From Proteobacteria bacterium HN_bin10 (GTDB lineage Bacteria; Pseudomonadota; Alphaproteobacteria; Caulobacterales; Aquidulcibacteraceae), in NCBI GenBank assembly GCA_002083515.1, contig LWDN01000097.1, positions 11,343-62,573 of the forward strand: a DNA stretch of 51,231 nucleotides, given 5' to 3'. This document shows, piece after piece, positions 49,688-51,231 of the stretch. Made by a program: the position numbers and the translations under genes. Every line of letters begins with the position of its first letter. The first letter of the stretch is position 1. The notes beneath the pieces are model-generated. The model saw only the letters and a list, made by a program, of their open reading frames with translations, was not told the DNA's origin and searched no databases.

Positions 49688-50365
49688 ATGCGCGAAATCG
49701 CCATTGCCGCCGGATTGTTGAGCGCGGTCGCGCTCCCCGCCAGCGCTGAAACCCGCAACGCCACTGGCTTCGAAACCGTGAAAGCCTCCGGCGATTTCGA
49801 GGTCGAGATCGCCGTTGGCGAGAACTATCGCGTCGACGTGTCGGGCGCCGACGCCGCGCGCATTCGCACGCGCGTCGTCGATGGCGAACTTCGGATCGAA
49901 CCTGCTCGCCGCTCATGGTTTGGCGAGCCGAGATACGACGCGCGCATCAGCGTAACGCTGCCGCGGTTCGAAGGCGTTGCCGCCGCCCGCGGCGCCAGTG
50001 TGCGCGCGACCGCCGGCGGCGAGTGCGCCGACTTCTCCGCCGTCGCCGCCATGGGCGCCGAACTGGAGGTCAACGGCCTGCAATGCGACAGCGTCAACGC
50101 CACGGCAGCCATGGGCGCTGAACTCCGGCTCGCCGGCGAATGCGGGACGCTCGATGCGTCGGCCGCCATGGGCGCCGAACTCAACGCCCGGGCGCTGCAG
50201 TGCCGAACCGTCGACGCCAGCGCCGCCATGGGGGCCGAAGTCGCCGCCTACGCCAGCGCAAGCTACGACGCTTCGGCGGCGATGGGGGGCGACATAAGCG
50301 TCGCCGGCGGCGGCACGGGCGACCGTTCGACGGCCCTGGGCGGCGCGGTGACGCAACAGCGCTGA
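49688..50365 (+). CDS. Exported DUF2807 beta-helix protein, AMGAE type
   Basis: A 225-aa paralogue of the preceding protein, with its own signal (cleavage after ASA, residue 20) and the same N-terminal half (GFETVKASGDFEVEIAVG, RIEPARRSW). In its beta-helix the SSGAD signature is replaced by AAMGAE, in five rungs. Residues 111-149 and 150-188 are two 39-residue repeats, each beginning GEC and containing LQC 18-20 residues later, giving Cys113, 133, 152 and 172. It follows the first gene by 12 nt and must be co-transcribed. Function is unknown; the pair may form envelope-surface or periplasmic assemblies. Confidence 0.8.
   Translation: MREIAIAAGLLSAVALPASAETRNATGFETVKASGDFEVEIAVGENYRVDVSGADAARIRTRVVDGELRIEPARRSWFGEPRYDARISVTLPRFEGVAAARGASVRATAGGECADFSAVAAMGAELEVNGLQCDSVNATAAMGAELRLAGECGTLDASAAMGAELNARALQCRTVDASAAMGAEVAAYASASYDASAAMGGDISVAGGGTGDRSTALGGAVTQQR
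50018..50251 (+). repeat. Tandem 117-bp coding repeat in the second DUF2807 gene
   Basis: Codons 111-149 (50018-50134) and 150-188 (50135-50251) are two direct repeats of 39 codons, similar in sequence and identical in length, each encoding two beta-helix rungs with GEC, AAMGAE, LQC and AAMGAE in the same places. It indicates internal duplication within the gene. Confidence 0.8.
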
Positions 50366-50464
50366 GGCGCCCGTCCCTGGGGTTGCGGGGCGGCGACCGA
50401 TCCTCTATCAGCCCCGCTTCGCCGTCCCCGGAGCTTCCGGGCGCGGTGCAGGAGTTTTCCGGCC

Positions 50465-50647
50465 ATGGCCGTTCCGAAGCGAAAAACCACCCCGTCTCGC
50501 CGTGGCATGCGCCGCGCCCACGATAAGCTGGCCAAGAACACCTACGTCGAGGACAAGGAAAGCGGCGAACTCCGCCGCCCGCACCATATCGACCTGAAGA
50601 CGGGCCGCTATCGCGGCAAGCAAATCCGCAAGCCGAAGGAAGACTAG
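50465..50647 (+). CDS. rpmF: 50S ribosomal protein L32
   Basis: L32 is a small zinc-free or zinc-ribbon protein of the large subunit. The 60-aa protein begins MAVPKRKTTPSRRGMRRAHD, the family signature, and is highly basic with the KQIRKPKED end. The Cys ligands of the zinc-ribbon form are absent (no Cys at all), as expected of the C-minus type common in alphaproteobacteria. GCAGGAG lies about 10 nt before the ATG. It stands just upstream of eno. Confidence 0.96.
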   Translation: MAVPKRKTTPSRRGMRRAHDKLAKNTYVEDKESGELRRPHHIDLKTGRYRGKQIRKPKED

Positions 50648-50784
50648 GCTCACACAGACGTCAGAGCAGGCGCCGGCCATGCGTGCACAAGCGCAGGGCT
50701 GAGTAAGCACGTGCGGGTCTTGTGTTTTGGACCGGCCCGCGCTCCAACCGCCTCCTATTCTCTCGAAGCTAGAGCAGGGGCGCC

Positions 50785-51231
50785 ATGACCGGCATTGCCG
50801 ATATCACCGGCCGCGAAATTCTCGATAGCCGCGGCAATCCCACCGTCGAAGTCGACGTTTGGCTCGAAGACGGCGCCATGGGCCGCGCCGCCGTGCCATC
50901 GGGCGCCTCCACGGGCGCCCACGAAGCGGTCGAGAAGCGCGACAACGAGCCCGACCGCTATCTCGGCAAGGGCGTGCGCGATGCGGTCGAGGCCGTCGGC
51001 GGCGAGATCGCCAACGCGCTGCTTGGCATGGACGCGGAGGATCAACGCCGCATCGATCAGGTGATGATCGAATTGGACGGCACGGAAAACAAAGCCCGCC
51101 TTGGCGCCAACGCCATCCTGGGCGTCTCGCTCGCCGTCGCCAAGGCCGCCGCGCAAAGCGCCGGCCAGCCGCTCTTCCGCTATGTCGGCGGCGTCCAGGC
51201 GCGCTTGCTGCCGACGCCGATGATGAACATC
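50785..51231 (+). CDS. eno: Enolase, N-terminal part (3' end outside window)
   Basis: Enolase converts 2-phosphoglycerate to phosphoenolpyruvate and is also part of degradosomes in some bacteria. The first 149 codons are present: ITGREILDSRGNPTVEVDVW at the N terminus, AAVPSGASTGAHEAVEKRD (substrate loop), and LGANAILGVSLAVAKAAA, leading to LPTPMMNI. The frame is open to the last base of the window. AGCAGGGG precedes the ATG. A loose GCGGGTC/GGCCCGC pairing lies 50-85 nt upstream, between rpmF and eno. Confidence 0.97.
   Translation, partial: MTGIADITGREILDSRGNPTVEVDVWLEDGAMGRAAVPSGASTGAHEAVEKRDNEPDRYLGKGVRDAVEAVGGEIANALLGMDAEDQRRIDQVMIELDGTENKARLGANAILGVSLAVAKAAAQSAGQPLFRYVGGVQARLLPTPMMNI

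Noticed and set aside
1..51231. CRISPR array, tRNA or rRNA genes, transposase or prophage remnants
   Set aside because: No regularly spaced direct repeats, no cloverleaf-like sequence, and no integrase, transposase or phage structural protein among the frames.

Overview
The window is a 51.2 kb stretch of a high-GC alphaproteobacterial chromosome, densely packed and almost free of mobile DNA. Gene order (nuoMN-birA-coaX-rnj-mce-DUF1467-proS-lolCD-dnaE, rpsB-tsf-pyrH-frr-uppS-cdsA-dxr-rseP-bamA-skp-lpxD-fabZ-lpxA-lpxI-lpxB, gltA/gltX/comEC/lexA/trp, tpiA-secG-pyrG-eno) is the conserved order I recall from Caulobacter and relatives. An LpxI-type lipid A hydrolase and a GTTC-N7-GTTC LexA box agree with that. 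Caulobacterales, probably a Hyphomonadaceae-like lineage, is my inference; no rRNA or tRNA is present to confirm it.

Layout. 1-9.7 kb: end of the complex I operon, then cofactor enzymes (biotin ligase, pantothenate kinase), RNase J, methylmalonyl-CoA epimerase, a DUF1467 membrane protein, a eukaryote/archaeal-type prolyl-tRNA synthetase and the lipoprotein-releasing ABC transporter, many with 4-nt stop/start overlaps. 9.8-13.2 kb: dnaE. 13.3-15.9 kb: two exported amidohydrolase-family proteins, the second lacking its metal ligands. 15.9-30.9 kb: one long plus-strand run for translation factors, UMP kinase, isoprenoid and phospholipid precursors, site-2 protease, outer-membrane assembly and lipid A synthesis. 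30.9-39.1 kb: minus-strand gltA, gltX, lexA, trpC, trpD and trpG, with comEC on the plus strand. 39.2-40.9 kb: an accessory pair (GH19 endolysin-like enzyme plus a small membrane protein) between trpG and trpE. 40.9-44.4 kb: trpE and a PpiD-like chaperone gene on the minus strand. 44.5-51.2 kb: tpiA, secG, pyrG, an accessory block (DUF1905, TerB-like, two DUF2807 proteins), rpmF and the 5' part of eno.

Cell-envelope biogenesis dominates: LolCD, UppS, CdsA, RseP, BamA, Skp, LpxD/FabZ/LpxA/LpxI/LpxB, SecG and PpiD cover lipid A precursors, undecaprenyl and phospholipid synthesis, Sec export, periplasmic chaperoning and OMP/lipoprotein delivery. The less ordinary signals are an in-frame palindrome-bearing insertion in gltX, a hairpin of 7-bp repeat units between frr and uppS, two copies of a palindromic extragenic repeat, a non-bacterial-type ProRS in a conserved locus, the tandem DUF2807 pair with exchanged repeat signatures, the degenerate amidohydrolase partner, and the endolysin/small-membrane-protein pair inside the split trp cluster. 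I found no CRISPR array, prophage, transposase or recognisable defence system.
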